64,000 nt of DNA, from NCBI GenBank assembly GCA_026120185.1, contig JANUWF010002121.1, forward strand, positions 1,611,501-1,675,500. Reading direction: 5' to 3'. Positions 1 to 11,316 of this stretch are shown here, in pieces (the stretch's first letter is position 1; every line of letters starts with the position of its first letter). The position numbers and the translations under genes were made by a program. The notes under the pieces are model-generated. The model was given only the letters and a program-made list of their open reading frames with translations, was not told the origin of the DNA and did not search any database. Source of the DNA: Voacanga thouarsii (Eukaryota; Streptophyta; Magnoliopsida; Gentianales; Apocynaceae).

Positions 1-291
1 AGAGTGTATGAAAAGTAAGCATATGGAATGCATACTCTTTTTTAACTGACTTCTTTCCAATGGTTTGAGAATATTGTAAAGTATTGAGATGGTTCTACTA
101 AGTCATTTAACACGACACAAGTCTTGCATTGGCTGTGAAAGATTTAGTATCATATGTTCCATGTTCATAAATAAAGAAAGCATTGAAGATATGGTTTTGG
201 AATTGATTGAGTGGTTAAAACCTTGTGTTTTTTCCTACTTGTTCTTGATACTTTGCTTGAGGATAAGTAAAGAGTTAAGTGTGGGTGAATG
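1..291 (+). mobile_element. ATH-1: 3' end of internal region
   Basis: This non-coding stretch matches 18280-18574, the last part of the ATH-2 internal region, almost base for base. It ends in a degraded polypurine tract (AGTGTGGGTGAATG) directly before an LTR. It is therefore the downstream end of a second ATH element whose body lies left of the window. The short ORF that can be read here (71 codons) is not conserved in the other copy and is not regarded as a gene. Confidence 0.85.
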
Positions 292-1725
292 TGATAGGGG
301 CTAAATTGGTTATACTTTGCTTAGTTATTTGAGGCTCTTTTGTAATACCTTTTGTGCAATAACTAGTTATATTCTTTCATGTTTGAGATTTACCCTTGGA
401 AAGATATTTTGGTCATTATCTCAGGAAACAAAGCAAAACCGTCGCGAAACACAGTAGAGGCAGCGCTAGCTGTAAGGCTGGAACTGGCGCCAGCTGCATT
501 CTGGAACATATGCGCACAATTCAGAGAAAAATCAGCAAACGAGTGGAGAAACAGAACATAGGTGGTGCCGGCTTTGAAGGACTAAGGCAGCGGCGGCTAT
601 AGTCTGTCCCTGAGACGGTGCTGCAATCTTTCTACGTGTTTTTGGAAATTTTAAGAGTTTTAGCAGTTCGCAACTTCTACTCGGCTAAGAACTTGGTACC
701 TATGAGTTTAGGCACCTCTTAAGGCTATAAATAGATGGAAAACACAAGGGAAAAGAGAGGAATTCATTGATCATCATAGAAAATCACTCAGTGCAAGGAG
801 GAATTCTTCAAGTTCAAGGAGGGTTGTACAAGAAGGTCTTCAAAGGAAAAAAAAAGGAGACTTGTCTATGCGTTTTTTCTTTTACTTTGTTTTCTTTTTC
901 TTCAACAATTATATGTTAATTGTTTTATTTTAATTCAACATTGTTTTAAATATTCATGATTTCTAGAGTTATTTGATCATTTGATTAATTGGTTATTATT
1001 ATTGGTATTCAATTACTTATGCTTATTACGAGATTAGTTAGTTGATTCTATCCATTGACTTACTGGACTAAAGGGGGTTGATGGGTGTTTCAATTTATGA
1101 ATTTCATATTCTATTGGCAATTGAGTTGCTGGACCAAAGGGGGTTAATTGTTTAAGAACTGGTAATTGAAGATTAATTGATGTCTTCCGGGACCAAGGGT
1201 TCATTGATTAATTTCATGTTCTAAATTTTTCGAGACCAAGGGAATTTAATTAAGGATTGTGTTTAATGCGTCTTTTGGATAAATTAGTTGAGACAGACCA
1301 AGTGATTCTAATTTATCTAGAAGATAGTGATTTCATGGATTGACCATCAACGTGAGTCTACCTTCATCCTTCATGGTGCTAAGAGAATGATTGGTTATGA
1401 TAGTGGTTAAGTTCTTTATGATCATGTTTGTCTAAACAATGGCTTGAGTTACATAAACCTACATCTTTGACATATACATATTTTTATTTTCTTTTGAATT
1501 TTTCTTTTTATTTGTTTTTCACTTTATCGAGTCGGTTAAACAATGAAAGAAGGGTAATTAATGTCTACTTGTTTCTTGAGGATCAACACTCGTTTTAACC
1601 CTATGCTTAGTTAATGATGAGTATGCTTGCTCATATGTGTGATTTAGGTTCAACGTTTTAATTTGAACTTGATTGGGAATGTGCTTAGTTTTGTATGATT
1701 TTTATACCCAAGTCTGGACGCATCA
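292..1725 (+). mobile_element. ATH-1 3' LTR (Athila-like gypsy)
   Basis: The LTR begins TGATAGGGGCTAAATTGG and ends GGACGCATCA, the same termini as the ATH-2 LTR pair and the solo copy at 6314. It is about 100 bp shorter than they are because the U3 segment between two copies of a GC-rich 12-mer is missing (see findings). It contains a TATA box and repeated motifs such as TTGCTGGACCAAAGGGGGTT in the downstream half. The right flank is a minus-strand TEK LTR, so ATH-1 inserted into a TEK element. The target duplication cannot be checked because the left end is outside the window. Confidence 0.9.
726..733 (+). promoter_or_regulatory. TATA box of ATH-1 LTR
   Basis: TATAAATA lies in the middle of the LTR, after the GC-rich U3 cluster and before a purine-rich leader. 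The solo LTR has the same octamer at 6862; both ATH-2 LTRs carry CATAAATA instead. It is the likely Pol II promoter of the family (inference from position and sequence). Confidence 0.6.
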
Positions 1726-3121
1726 TGGATGAAAGCTGGTTGAAGGAGCTAAGGGTGGCCGAAAATAAGGAATATAATGGTGAAGGGAAGGTCTGGTTGT
1801 TTGAGGGATATTTTCTGGAAAGTTGTTAAATTATGGTGGCTGGAATTTTGGTATCTAATCAAGCATGATTGCAGTAATTTTTTTGAAAAGAATTTTGGGT
1901 AGCCATGTCTGAATTTCATGCAGGAGATTGGGGAAGACAATGGAGCTCTGATCATGGCTATTTAAGAGAAGTTTTTACAGAAAAATGGTGAAGGTTTCAG
2001 ACAAGGCTGAAGGAGAACAAAGCTGGAAATTGTGTTTAGGGATTTTGCAAGTTTGAAGGAAAATTCTAGGCAGCTTTTTCTGCCATCGTTTAGTTAGTTT
2101 GTAGAGGGTTTGAGGGGGTATTTAGAGGTCTTTCAAGGCTGGTTTCTAGCCTTCTTCATAGAGGAAAAACATGGCTAAGGTGCTGGAGAAAAACTAGAAG
2201 AAATGGCTTTGTTTGAACTCACCAATGCTGCGATTTTGCCCAGAAAATTTCCTGGTTTTGCACAACTTTTGTGCAGTGAGAAAATGGCCAGAACTATTTA
2301 GGTTTCAAGCTGATCAAAAGGGCCATTTTTTGGCAGCATTTGGGAAGGAATAATGGCTAAGAATTTTGACACCTTGAAGGCACAAGAAGCTGGAAAATTT
2401 CAGTTCAATGCATGAAGGAAAATGAACCTAGCTAGAGTGAAGTTTTAGAGAGTTCACTAAGGAAATTAATTCACTTGAAATCCTTTCCCCTAATCTTGGT
2501 TTTAGTCCACAAGATGTCTTTCTCTAAGACATTTTGAACTTTCAAAGCGATAGCATATTGTTGGAATTTTCCTAGAAGAAAATTGGCTTGAACAAATTGA
2601 ACAAACTAATGAATTGAAAGATAGGAAAAATTAAGGATCAAGAGGAAATAAATTCTCCTGAGGAATTTTGTGTAGAGCAAAAGAATAGGATTAGGATAAT
2701 CCTATCATGACTCTCTTAGGACAACATCTCTACCCTATTCCAAAGCACATAAGGCTGAAAATTTCACTTCCCAAGCAAAAATAAAATTTAATCATTCTAA
2801 AGCTCTCATGATGGAATTTGAACCCAAGACCTCAAGAATTAATTCTAAGGCTCTAACCACTAAACCACAACAACTCTTGTTCTTATTTTCTTTCTAAAAA
2901 TATTTTCCTATTCAACCCGCAAGCTATCACCCTTTTTCCACCTCAAGCAAAAAATTATTATTTTGCCATTCTCACTCAATAATCATAATCAATCCCTCTA
3001 GACTATAAAATACAATTTTAATGCACATAAAATCATATAAAAATATATTTTATAATGCAATGAAATATGATATGCATCCCAACCCCCTTACTCTAAGGTT
3101 GGTTTTGATTGGGGTTTCACA
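1726..3121 (-). mobile_element. TEK-1: truncated minus-strand Tekay-like LTR
   Basis: Read on the minus strand this starts TGTGAAACCCCAATC, the terminus of the TEK LTRs at 21562, 28645 and 50369. It follows their first 1.4 kb, including the tRNA-like boxes, the TTCCAGC-rich stretch and the conserved hairpin region near 2129. The remaining 3 kb of the LTR is cut off by ATH-1 at 1725. At 3121 it abuts CHR-1 leader sequence directly, which fits insertion of a TEK element into CHR-1. Confidence 0.85.
2813..2867 (-). promoter_or_regulatory. tRNA-like A/B-box pair in TEK-1 LTR
   Basis: The minus strand carries TGGTTTAGTGG (A-box-like) and, about 30 nt further, GGTTCAAATTCC (B-box-like). The same pair is found at the equivalent place in every TEK LTR copy that reaches this position. 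No full cloverleaf is evident, so this is a Pol III-promoter-like sequence, not a tRNA gene. Confidence 0.5.
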
Positions 3122-3659
3122 TTTTGGGACTTAGTATATCACTCTATTGTTGAATTCCATGCTTATTGAACTCAACTTTACTAGTCACACTTGTGATCAT
3201 CTTGTCCTTCATAATTCTAGTTCCAGTTGTTCTTGATAATTCTTGTTTGTTTCTTGGTTAGAAGTGTTTCCTTGTGCATCTAAGTGTTTGTTGTTGTTTT
3301 GATTGAGTCCACCTTTCTTGAAATTCTTGAATTAAAAGTTGTTTGATTGAGATGTCCAATAAGTGTTTGTTGAAATTCCTCTAAGACCTCCTAATTGGAA
3401 AATTCTTTTGATTTGTGTTATTCACTAAGTCGGACTAAAACTTTTGTTATTGGGGAGAATTGAGATTGAGCAAGTAGGCTTGAGTATTGAGAAAAAGGTA
3501 AGAGAGTGAGCCTATTACTAAAAGAGCCTAAGAAAGCGAACACAAGCATGGAGTGACCAATCCTTGAGAGCTAACACGTAAGTAAGCGAAGTAAGGAATT
3601 ATTTTCTTCCTAATCTCTTTTTTTTTTTGCAGGTATAAGTAAGTAAATATTCCATCACC
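3122..3659 (+). other. CHR-1 untranslated leader
   Basis: This non-coding sequence precedes the CHR-1 gag start. It matches, in reverse complement, 56454-56950 within CHR-2, which identifies it as part of the same family. A T-rich run followed by GCAGG at 3620-3634 looks like a splice acceptor just before the gag ATG. No gene is seen. The LTR and PBS of CHR-1 were lost where TEK-1 joins at 3121. Confidence 0.7.
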
Positions 3660-5042
3660 ATGGCCTATGATCAAGAGATCTCTAGGCCTAACACAAGTGG
3701 CCCTAGTAGACCTCAAGAAGAACAAATTGATGCTAGGGGTTTGCGTGAAGACTTGCAAGCTATGATGAGGATTATGCAAAGTGAGTTCCAACATATAATA
3801 AGGGAGTTGATAAATCATCTTAGACAATCTTCTACCGTTGTACAAATGAGAGGCTAAGAACAATTTGAAGTACCTAGCCCACGGATGAGGGATGGTGATG
3901 CCCATACTCCTTCGTTCATTGTCCAACAAGGGGAAAAGTGGGATGAGCACTCTATTGGGGTATTCCAATAAGTTCCTATGAGAAGGGGAAGGCATGGTTT
4001 GAGAGGAGGATGAGGTAGGGGCCAAGGAAGGAATGGTGGGAACAACTTAAGGGGGTTAGAAAGAGAGTTTGAGGGAGTTGATGAATGGTATGAGGGGGAA
4101 CAAGTTGAAGCCTTTGGGGAACATCATAGAGGATGGGGCAATAGAGGAGGAAGGAGAGAAGGAAATGATGAGGAGAGGGAGTTGAACCACATTAAACTGA
4201 AGGTGCCCACATTCTATGGTAAGAGTGACCCCGAAGCTTATTTTGAGTGGGAGGGCAAGATAGAGATATTCCCAAAAAGTCATACCTATAGTGAGAGGTC
4301 AAAAGTGAGGTTGGCTATTTTAGGATTTTCGGAGTATGCCTTGGTATGGTGGGAGCAAGTTAGTGCTTGAAGGAGATAAATGAGAGTGGAAACCATGGCT
4401 AGTTTGAATTTGTTGAAAGATATGATGAGGGCAAGGTTTATACCACAGCATTACTACAATGATCTTTACCAAATGCTCCAATCACTCAAGTAAGGGAACA
4501 AGAGTGTGGAAGATTACCAAAAAGAGATGGAAGTAATGTTGATGAGAGGTCAAATCAATGAGGATCCTAGAGCAACAAGAGCAAGGTTCTTGGGAGGATT
4601 AAATAGGAAAATTGCCAATTTGGTAGAATTACATCCCTATGATCGATTGGAGGATATGGTACATGTCACTATGAAGACTAAAAGGCAATTAAAGAGGAGG
4701 GCATTTACTAGACCACCACTTCCAAACCCCAACATTACTAGCAAGGTGCCAACTAAGAAGGATGAAGCCCCTAAGCCATTCCAAAGGGACTTTAACAAAC
4801 CAAGGGAGGCTTGGAAACCTAGAGAGGATTGGAAGTCTAGGGAGGATTGGAAACCTAGGGAAGGATGGAACAAGGACAAGGAAAAATCCATGGAGAGGCT
4901 ACAAAGGAATAGGAATATCAAGTGTTTTAAGTGCCTTGGATATGGACATACTTCCCATGAGTATCCAAGCAAGAGAATGATATATACTAATCCCTATGGT
5001 GAGGTTTTTACCGATGAAGAAGAAGAGGGAGAAAGGTATTAA
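3660..5042 (+). pseudogene. gag: CHR-1 gag (chromovirus-like), nonsense-riddled
   Basis: One reading frame of about 460 codons runs from the ATG at 3660 to a TAA at 5040. It is interrupted by about six stops near 3855, 3969, 4009, 4368, 4377 and 4491, most of which can be explained as CAA or CGA changed to TAA or TGA. The middle (4180-4370) has the Ty3 gag pattern DPEAYFEWEGKIE and ALVWWEQ, and 4506-4690 has the conserved VEDYQKEME and FLGGLNRKIANLVEL segment. A lysine/arginine-rich stretch with repeated WKPRED units follows. The zinc knuckle near 4918 reads CFKCLGYGHTSHEY, so its last cysteine has become tyrosine (TGT to TAT). Gag would package the RNA. The gag type resembles CRM-like chromoviruses; the lineage is an inference. 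Confidence 0.85.
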
Positions 5043-6031
5043 GGAGACCCAGAGGGAAATGGAGATGAGGAAAGTGATGAAAGGGAAGTAGTTGATCAAG
5101 AATACTCTTTGGTGGGAGTCACAAGAAGGTCATTGAATTTACAAGCCATTGAGGATCAAGATCACCAGCAAAGAGAGAACATTTTCTACACTAGGTGTCT
5201 AATCAACAAGACTTATTGTAGTGTCATTGTGGATAGTGGAAGTTGCACTAACGTAATTAGTGCAAGCTTAGTTGAGGAATTGGACATGGGTTGGATTAAA
5301 CACCACAAGCCCTAAAAATTATAATGGTTGAATGATAGCGGGGAAATGAGAGTAAACAAACAAGTTTTGGTGTCTGTTGAGATGGGGAAATACAAGGATG
5401 ATGTGTTTTGTGATGTGGTACCCATGTAAGTGGGTCACTTGCTCCTAGGGAGGCCTTGGCAATACGATAGGTATATAAAGCATGATGGGAGGAAGAATAC
5501 TTATTCTCTACTCAAGGAGGGAACTATGTTTACCCTCACCCCCATGGCCCCTAGTGAGGTGAGTAAAGATCAAAGAATCATGAAGGAGAAAGAAAAGAAG
5601 AAAGGAGCGTAAGATGTTAAGCAAAAACAAGAAATTGAGAGGAAAGAACAAGAGAGGAGAGAAAAAGAGTTGAGAGAGAGGATGGACAAACAAGTACCTT
5701 TGACAATTAAGGAGAGGAGTGAGCAAAGACAAGAGGGGGAGGTAAAAGAAGAGTGAATTCTTTGCAAAAGAAAGTGAGGTCATAGAGGCTATAGAAGCTA
5801 AAAAATCGGTTATTCTTCTTTTATGTAAAGGTTCTTATATTTTTACTAATGATTCTACATTGTCTTTGCCTAATGAAATTGCAGTAATTATTCAAGAATT
5901 TAAAGACGTTTTTCCAAATGAGGTGCCCAGAGGACTATCACCCATAAGAGGAATTGAGCATCAAATCGACTTTGTCCTCGGAGTCGTCATCCCCAATCGA
6001 CCAGCATATCGAAGCAATCCGGAGCAGTCCA
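5043..6031 (+). pseudogene. pol: CHR-1 protease and start of reverse transcriptase, truncated
   Basis: The gag frame continues into pol. An aspartic protease motif VDSGSCTNVISASLVEEL lies near 5230 and LLGRPWQYDR near 5440. Stops interrupt at about 5313, 5322, 5427 and 5610. A highly charged E/K/R linker follows, then a single-base frameshift near 5754. Beyond it the RT entry segment is recognisable (EFKDVFPNEVPRGLSPIRGI, then IPNRPAYRSNPE). The protein stops at about 6031, exactly where COP-1 sequence begins, so the RT palm, RNase H and integrase are missing. The downstream part was displaced by COP-1 and is not seen elsewhere in the window. Confidence 0.85.
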
Positions 6032-6313
6032 AGTTATTTTTATTGCAATAGTTAATATTCTTTGAATATTTTGGATTAATCAAGACCATTAATTAATTAA
6101 TGCATTTAATTCTATTATGTGGACACTTAGGTTAAAAGAATAGAAAAGCATGAAACCGTTTACCGTTTTCTAGCATGCTTATTTCTTACTGTAACCTATA
6201 TGTGCATTTTCTCAAAGACTAAAGTCTTTGGGAAATTAATGACAAGAAAAGCATTTTTCAAATTAAAAAAAAATGGTTATTTTTAACTTGGACAAAATTT
6301 AATCCATGGATAT
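6032..6313 (+). mobile_element. COP-1 non-coding 5' region, left part
   Basis: This AT-rich non-coding DNA is homologous in reverse complement to about 35730-36012. It is the outer part of the region upstream of COP-1 gag, probably the LTR, and is split at 6313 by a solo ATH LTR. The shared sequence begins AAGTTATTTTTAT in both copies; no TG terminus is visible, so the LTR border is not defined. Confidence 0.65.
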
Positions 6314-7849
6314 TGACAGGGCCTAAATTAGTTATATATTTCCTAGTTGTTTGAGAACATTTTGTGATACATATTGTGCAATAACTGGTCATATTCCTTC
6401 ATATTTGAGATTTTACCATTGGAAAGGCATTTTATGCATTATTTTAGATTTTAGGGGTAAAATAAGGCAAAATCGTTGCTAAACAGACTAGAGGCGACGC
6501 TAGCCATGATAGGAGAGGTGGCATCAGCCACATGCTACTGGCACGCACTTTAAGGTAATAAAAAATTGGCAAAATAGGGGCTGAATAGAACACAGCCAGC
6601 GCCAGTTAGGAGCCAAGAAGCAGCGCCGGCTGCGACCTGGAAGACATGGCACAAATATCGAGAAAAATTGATGAACTGATATAGAGATAGAATGCGAAAG
6701 CCGCCAGCCGTAGGTAGGACAGGTGGCGTTGGCTGTGCACTGGTACTGAGGTAGTGCCACGATTTTCGTGTGCATTTTTGGCAATTGTCAGAGTTTTGGT
6801 ATTTTCCTACTTCTATTCGGCTAGAAACCCTAGAGGAACGAATTTAAGCACTTCTAAAACCTATAAATAGAGGAAAAACACAAGTCAAAGGCATGAATTC
6901 AAGGAGCAAAACACAAAATCGCTCAAATTAAGGAGGAATTTATCAAATCAAGAAGGATTGTACAAGAGAGTCTACGAAGGAAGAAGAAGGAGGCTTGTCT
7001 ATGAGTGCTTTCTTTTAACTTTGTTTTCTTTTCTTGAACAATGATGTAGTAATTGTTTTATTGTAATTTGACATTGTTTTCGGTATTCATGATTTTTAGA
7101 GTTACTTTGATCTTTTGATTAATTGATTGTTATTCTTAGTATTTAATTACTTATGCTGATTTTGAGATTAATTTGTTGTTTCTTTCTATTAACTTGCTTG
7201 GAAAAGGGGTTGATGGTGGTCTTATTTCATTAATTTCATATTTGTTGTCTATTAACTTGCTTGGAAAAAGGGGTTAATTGCTAAGAACTGGATAATTAAA
7301 GGTTAATTGATGTCTACCAGGATATGGATTCATTGGTTAATTTTATGTTTTAAATTTGCCAGGATATGGAGATTTAATCAAAGATTGTGTTTAATGCATC
7401 TTTTGGGTGAATTAGTTGAGACAGGATATGTGATGCTAATTTGTCTAGAAGATAGTGATTTCATGGATTGGAAAAGAAGTGAATCTATCTTAATCCTTCA
7501 TGATGCCAAGAGAATGATTAGTTATGATAATGATTGGGTACTTTAAGGTTATGTTTGTTAAAATAATAGTTTGAGTTACATAATTCTCCATCCTTGATAT
7601 GTATATTTTATTTTATTTTATTTTCCTTTTTATTCTTTTTCACTTTATTGAGTTGGTTAAACAATGAAGAAAAAATAATTACTACATACTTGTTCCTTGA
7701 GGATCGATTCTCGTTGTAAACCCTATGCTATGCTTAATGATGAGTAGCCTTGCTCATATGTGTAATTTGGGGTTAACGTTTTAATTTAAACTTGATTGGG
7801 AATGTGCTTATTTTTATATGTTTTTTTATACAAAAATTCGTACACATCA
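6314..7849 (+). mobile_element. Solo ATH LTR with target-site duplication
   Basis: A 1536-bp LTR begins TTGACAGGGCCTAAATTAG and ends GTACACATCA. It is flanked by a perfect 5-bp duplication GATAT (6309-6313 and 7850-7854). It is more diverged from the other ATH LTRs than they are from each other. No internal region is present, so it arose by recombination between the two LTRs of an inserted element. The COP-1 sequence resumes immediately after the second GATAT. Confidence 0.93.
6862..6869 (+). promoter_or_regulatory. TATA box in solo ATH LTR
   Basis: TATAAATA lies at the position equivalent to 726-733, followed by the same purine-rich leader (GAGGAAAAACACAAG). Confidence 0.55.
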
Positions 7850-8671
7850 GATATTTTCTCAAATGATTTAATCCTTGACATAGAAAATATTTTGGATTTA
7901 GATATTTTTGTAACTTAAAATAGAAAGCTATTTTTGTTTTATTTTTGCACTAGAAAATTATTTTTGTCAAAGTAAACTTGAGACCAAAGTCTCTAGAAAA
8001 TTTAAAAGGAAATTTTTGGAAATCATTAACGCCTTAACTGTGTAAAATAAATTCATAGAAAATCTCTTAAAGGATTTTACTTTGACATAGAGATTTATGA
8101 ATTTAGATATTTTACAAAGAGTTAGGGGATACTTAATGGGATATTTTCAAAAAGATATTTTCTTTAAAATCCATTGTTTTAAAAGACTAAGTGTGAGAAG
8201 GGTTCCAATGGCCCTACGACTTCTATCACGATCCTCATTAGACATTGTGGGTCCCCTTGCATCACCCTGGAAGTGAACCCGTATAGGATGGGAACACCAC
8301 AAGGATGTAGAACTAATGGATGGATGTAATTAATAACCCAGGATACGTGCTATGATCGGCTAGCCCACGTTAGAGGTTATAGTGTGAGGGATGTCCATAG
8401 GAAATGAGAAGAAATGGTTATCCCATGATGGAGTTATCTTCTAGATCATTACCTAGAAGGGAAATTAATTTGTGGTGGTTAATACACTTAGCTTAGGAAA
8501 CTGTTAATCTTTCCAAGAAGCTATGCCAGTTTTTCTAAGAGCCAAATTAATCATATTAAAGTTAATAGTGATAGGGTTAACTATTATGAAATTTAGTATG
8601 AGGATAAAGTGCACAACTTATTTTTGTTTTTTTCACAAACTGAGATTTCTTTTATTTTCAATTTTTCAGAA
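7850..8671 (+). mobile_element. COP-1 non-coding 5' region, right part
   Basis: This continues the region interrupted at 6313 and leads up to the COP-1 gag ATG. It is homologous in reverse complement to 34864-35730. A moderately GC-rich block (8210-8420) is well conserved between the two copies. I do not find a TGGTATCAGAGC-type PBS, so the LTR/leader border remains open. No gene is seen. Confidence 0.65.
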
Positions 8672-9482
8672 ATGGTTAGTGGAGGTTCTTTTAGTCTTTT
8701 GGCCATTATTCTCAAAGAGAATAAGTTAACAGGTCCAAATTATGTGGACTGGAAAAGGAACTTGAACAATACTCACTGTTGAGGAGTATAAGTATGTCAT
8801 TTACGAAACCTACCCTGTTATTTGGGAAGGTTCCACCGATATTAAGCGTGAGGCTGAGAAGGCATAGAAGAAGGCTAACGAGATGGCTCGTTGCTATATA
8901 TTAGCCTCCATATCTAATGTGCTCTTGTCCAAACACGAGCACATGGTCACTACGTATGATATAAGCTAATCTCTAGCCATGATGTTTGCCGATAAGAGCC
9001 AACCTGCAAGGGAGGAAGCTCTTAGGACGATCATAAATACTAAGATGGCTGAAGGAGCATCAGTAATGGAGCATATGCTCAAAATGATTGCTGCTTTCGA
9101 GGAAGCGGAAGTCTTAGGGGCTGTTATTAACCCCGAGAGTCAAGTGGATATAGTTCTTGAATCTTTGTCGGACTTTTTTACTCAGTTCAAGTTAAACTAC
9201 AACATGAACAATTTAACTGAGTTAATGAAATAGCTCCAGGTGGTGGAGAAGGTTGTGAAGCCACAAACCAAGGTTATGATTGCTAGGGCTACTTCTTCCA
9301 GAACTAGGCCCAAGCCCAAGAAGTTCAAGAAGAAGAAGGGAAATGCAGTAACCCAACCCAAGAACTAGCCCAACAAGCTAAAAGGCAAGTGCTTCAAGTG
9401 TAGGCAGAAGGAACACTGGAAAAATGAGTGTCTAGAGCTTCAGGCCAAGAAAAACCCTACAGGTATTGTTCTCTATCTAGAA
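8672..9482 (+). pseudogene. gag: COP-1 gag (Ty1/copia), frameshifted and nonsense-riddled
   Basis: The ATG at 8672 starts MVSGGSFSLLAIILKENKL, then TGPNYVDWKRNL, a typical copia gag N-terminus. A frameshift follows near 8765. Stops occur near 8866 (TAG), 8967 (TAA), 9231 (TAG) and 9366 (TAG), each a possible single C-to-T change from a Gln codon. The UBN2-type middle (8979-9233) is still readable. A lysine-rich stretch leads to a zinc knuckle CFKCRQKEHWKNEC near 9392. The same gag N-terminus occurs on the minus strand at 34561-34863. Confidence 0.85.
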
Positions 9483-9677
9483 TCGGTTTCAATGGTTGGA
9501 TAAACTTCCACTTGAATTATTGTTTCTGGAGCCACTGATCAAATCTATAACTCCTTGTAGGGATTTAGGAAGATAAGAAGAATCCAGAAGGGCAAGTATG
9601 GACTACGAGTAGGAAATGGAGCGCAAGTATGGGCCCTTGCAGTGGAAGAGTTGGATCTTATTTTTTATTTTAATAGA
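9483..9677 (+). pseudogene. pol: COP-1 protease, split by ATH-2
   Basis: The frame continues from gag into the protease. Around the active site the sequence reads IIVSGATDQI; in this family a DSGAT motif is expected, so the catalytic aspartate appears replaced by valine. TGA and TAG stops surround it. The sequence ends at the ATAGA target site (9673-9677), where ATH-2 is inserted, and resumes at 20109 in a compatible frame with VMLKDILYV, the end of the copia protease domain. Confidence 0.8.
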
Positions 9678-11213
9678 TGATAGGGGCTAAATTGGTCATA
9701 CTTTGTTTAGTTATTTGAGGTTATTTTATAATACATTTTCTATAATAACAAGTCATATTCTTTCATATTTGAGATTTTACCCTTGGAAAGGTATTTTAGT
9801 CATTATTTCAGATTTTTGGGTAAAAAAAAGCAAAACCGTGGTGAACACAGAGCAGAGGCGGCGTCGACTAGAGCCCTAGAACCGGCGCTGGCTGTACACT
9901 GGTTGCAAAAACTTCAAAGCGAAGGAAAAATTGTAGAAACAGCGTAGAACATAACCTAAATGGCACCAGCTGTAAGGCTAGAACTCGCGCCGGCTGCATT
10001 CTGGAATTTATGCTCACAATTTGGAGAAAAATCGATGAACAAGTGGAGAACCAGAACACAGGCGGCGTCGGCTCTGAAGAACCAAGGCGGCACTGGCTGT
10101 GGTCTGTCCTTGAGGCGGTGCTGCGATCTTTCTACGCGTTTTTTTGAAATTTGAGGCGTTTTAGTATCTTCCAACTTCTACTCGGTTAAGAACTTTGTAC
10201 CTACGAGTTTAGGGACTTCTTTAGCCCATAAATAGATGAAAAACACAAGGGAAAAATGGAGAATTCATTGATCATCATAGAAAATCACTCAGTCCAAGGA
10301 GGAATTCTTCAAGTTCAAAAAGGGTTGTACAAGAAGGTCTTCAAAGGAAGAAGAATGAGGCTTGTCTATGAGTACTTTCTTTTACTTTGTCTTCTTTTTC
10401 TTGACAATGATATGTTAATTGTTTTATTGTAATTTGACATTATTTTAGATATTCATGATTTTTAGAGTTATTTGATCTTTTAATTAATTGATTGTTCTTC
10501 TTGGTATTTAATTACTTGGGCGTATGACGAGATTAATAGGTTGTTTCTTTTCATTAACTTGCTAGACCAAAGAGGTTGATGGTAGTTGCAATTGATTAAT
10601 TTCATATTTATTGGCTGTTAACTTGCTAGACCAAAGAGGTTAATTGCTGAGGATGGAGTAATTAAAGGTTAATTGATGTTTGCCAGACTAAGGATTCATT
10701 GATTAATTTCATGTTTTAAATTTGCCAGACCAAGGAAATTTAATCAAGGATTGTAATTAATGCATCTTCTGGATGAATTAGTTGAGACAGACCAAGTGAT
10801 GCTAACTTATCTAGAAAGTAGTAATTAGTTGAGACAGACTAAGTGATGCTGATTTACCTTAATCCTTCATGGTACTAAGAGAATAATTGGTTATGATGAT
10901 GGTTAGGTACTTTGAGATCATGTTTGTCTACACAATGGTTTGAGTTGCATACTTATCCATCCTTGACGTGTATATATTTCGATTTTTGTTTTCTTTTGTT
11001 TCGGTTTGGTTTTATCGAGTCGGGTAAATAATGAAAGAAGGGTAATTAATGTCGACTTGTTCCTTGAGGATCGACACTCGTTTGAACCCTATGCTCAATT
11101 AATGATGAGTACGCTTGTTCATATGTGTGATTTGGGTTTAACATTTTAATTTAAACTTGATTGGGAATGTACTTAGTTTTGTATGATTTTTATACACATG
11201 TCCGGACACATCA
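9678..11213 (+). mobile_element. ATH-2 5' LTR
   Basis: The LTR runs from TGATAGGGGCTAAATTGG to CCGGACACATCA, 1536 bp. The U3 half has a cluster of GGCGCCGGCT-like motifs (9850-10125). The TATA equivalent at 10227 reads CATAAATA. The R/U5 half contains internal duplications: the segment TTGCTAGACCAAAGAGGTT occurs twice about 64 bp apart, and TTAGTTGAGACAGAC also occurs twice. Confidence 0.92.
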
Positions 11214-11219
11214 AGTTTT

Positions 11220-11237
11220 TGGCGCCATTGCAGGGGA
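11220..11237 (+). promoter_or_regulatory. ATH-2 primer binding site
   Basis: TGGCGCCATTGCAGGGGA begins 6 nt after the LTR end. Athila-type elements usually have TGGCGCCGTTGCCGGGGA here, read as complementary to a tRNA-Asp 3' end (family knowledge). Two substitutions are present. This is the main basis for the Athila-like label. Confidence 0.8.
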
Positions 11238-11276
11238 ACAATAGCATGAAAGCTTGGATTTTATTGATTTAACCAT

Positions 11277-11316
11277 GTAAATAGGTAAATATGTAAATAT
11301 GTAAATATGTATATAT
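11277..11316 (+). repeat. 8-bp tandem repeat GTAAATAT x5
   Basis: Five units of GTAAATAT with single changes in the first and last lie in the ATH-2 leader just after the PBS. Confidence 0.85.

Noticed and set aside
3528..4283. Minus-strand ORFs of up to 165 codons opposite CHR-1
   Set aside because: They are the antisense of a recognisable gag frame.
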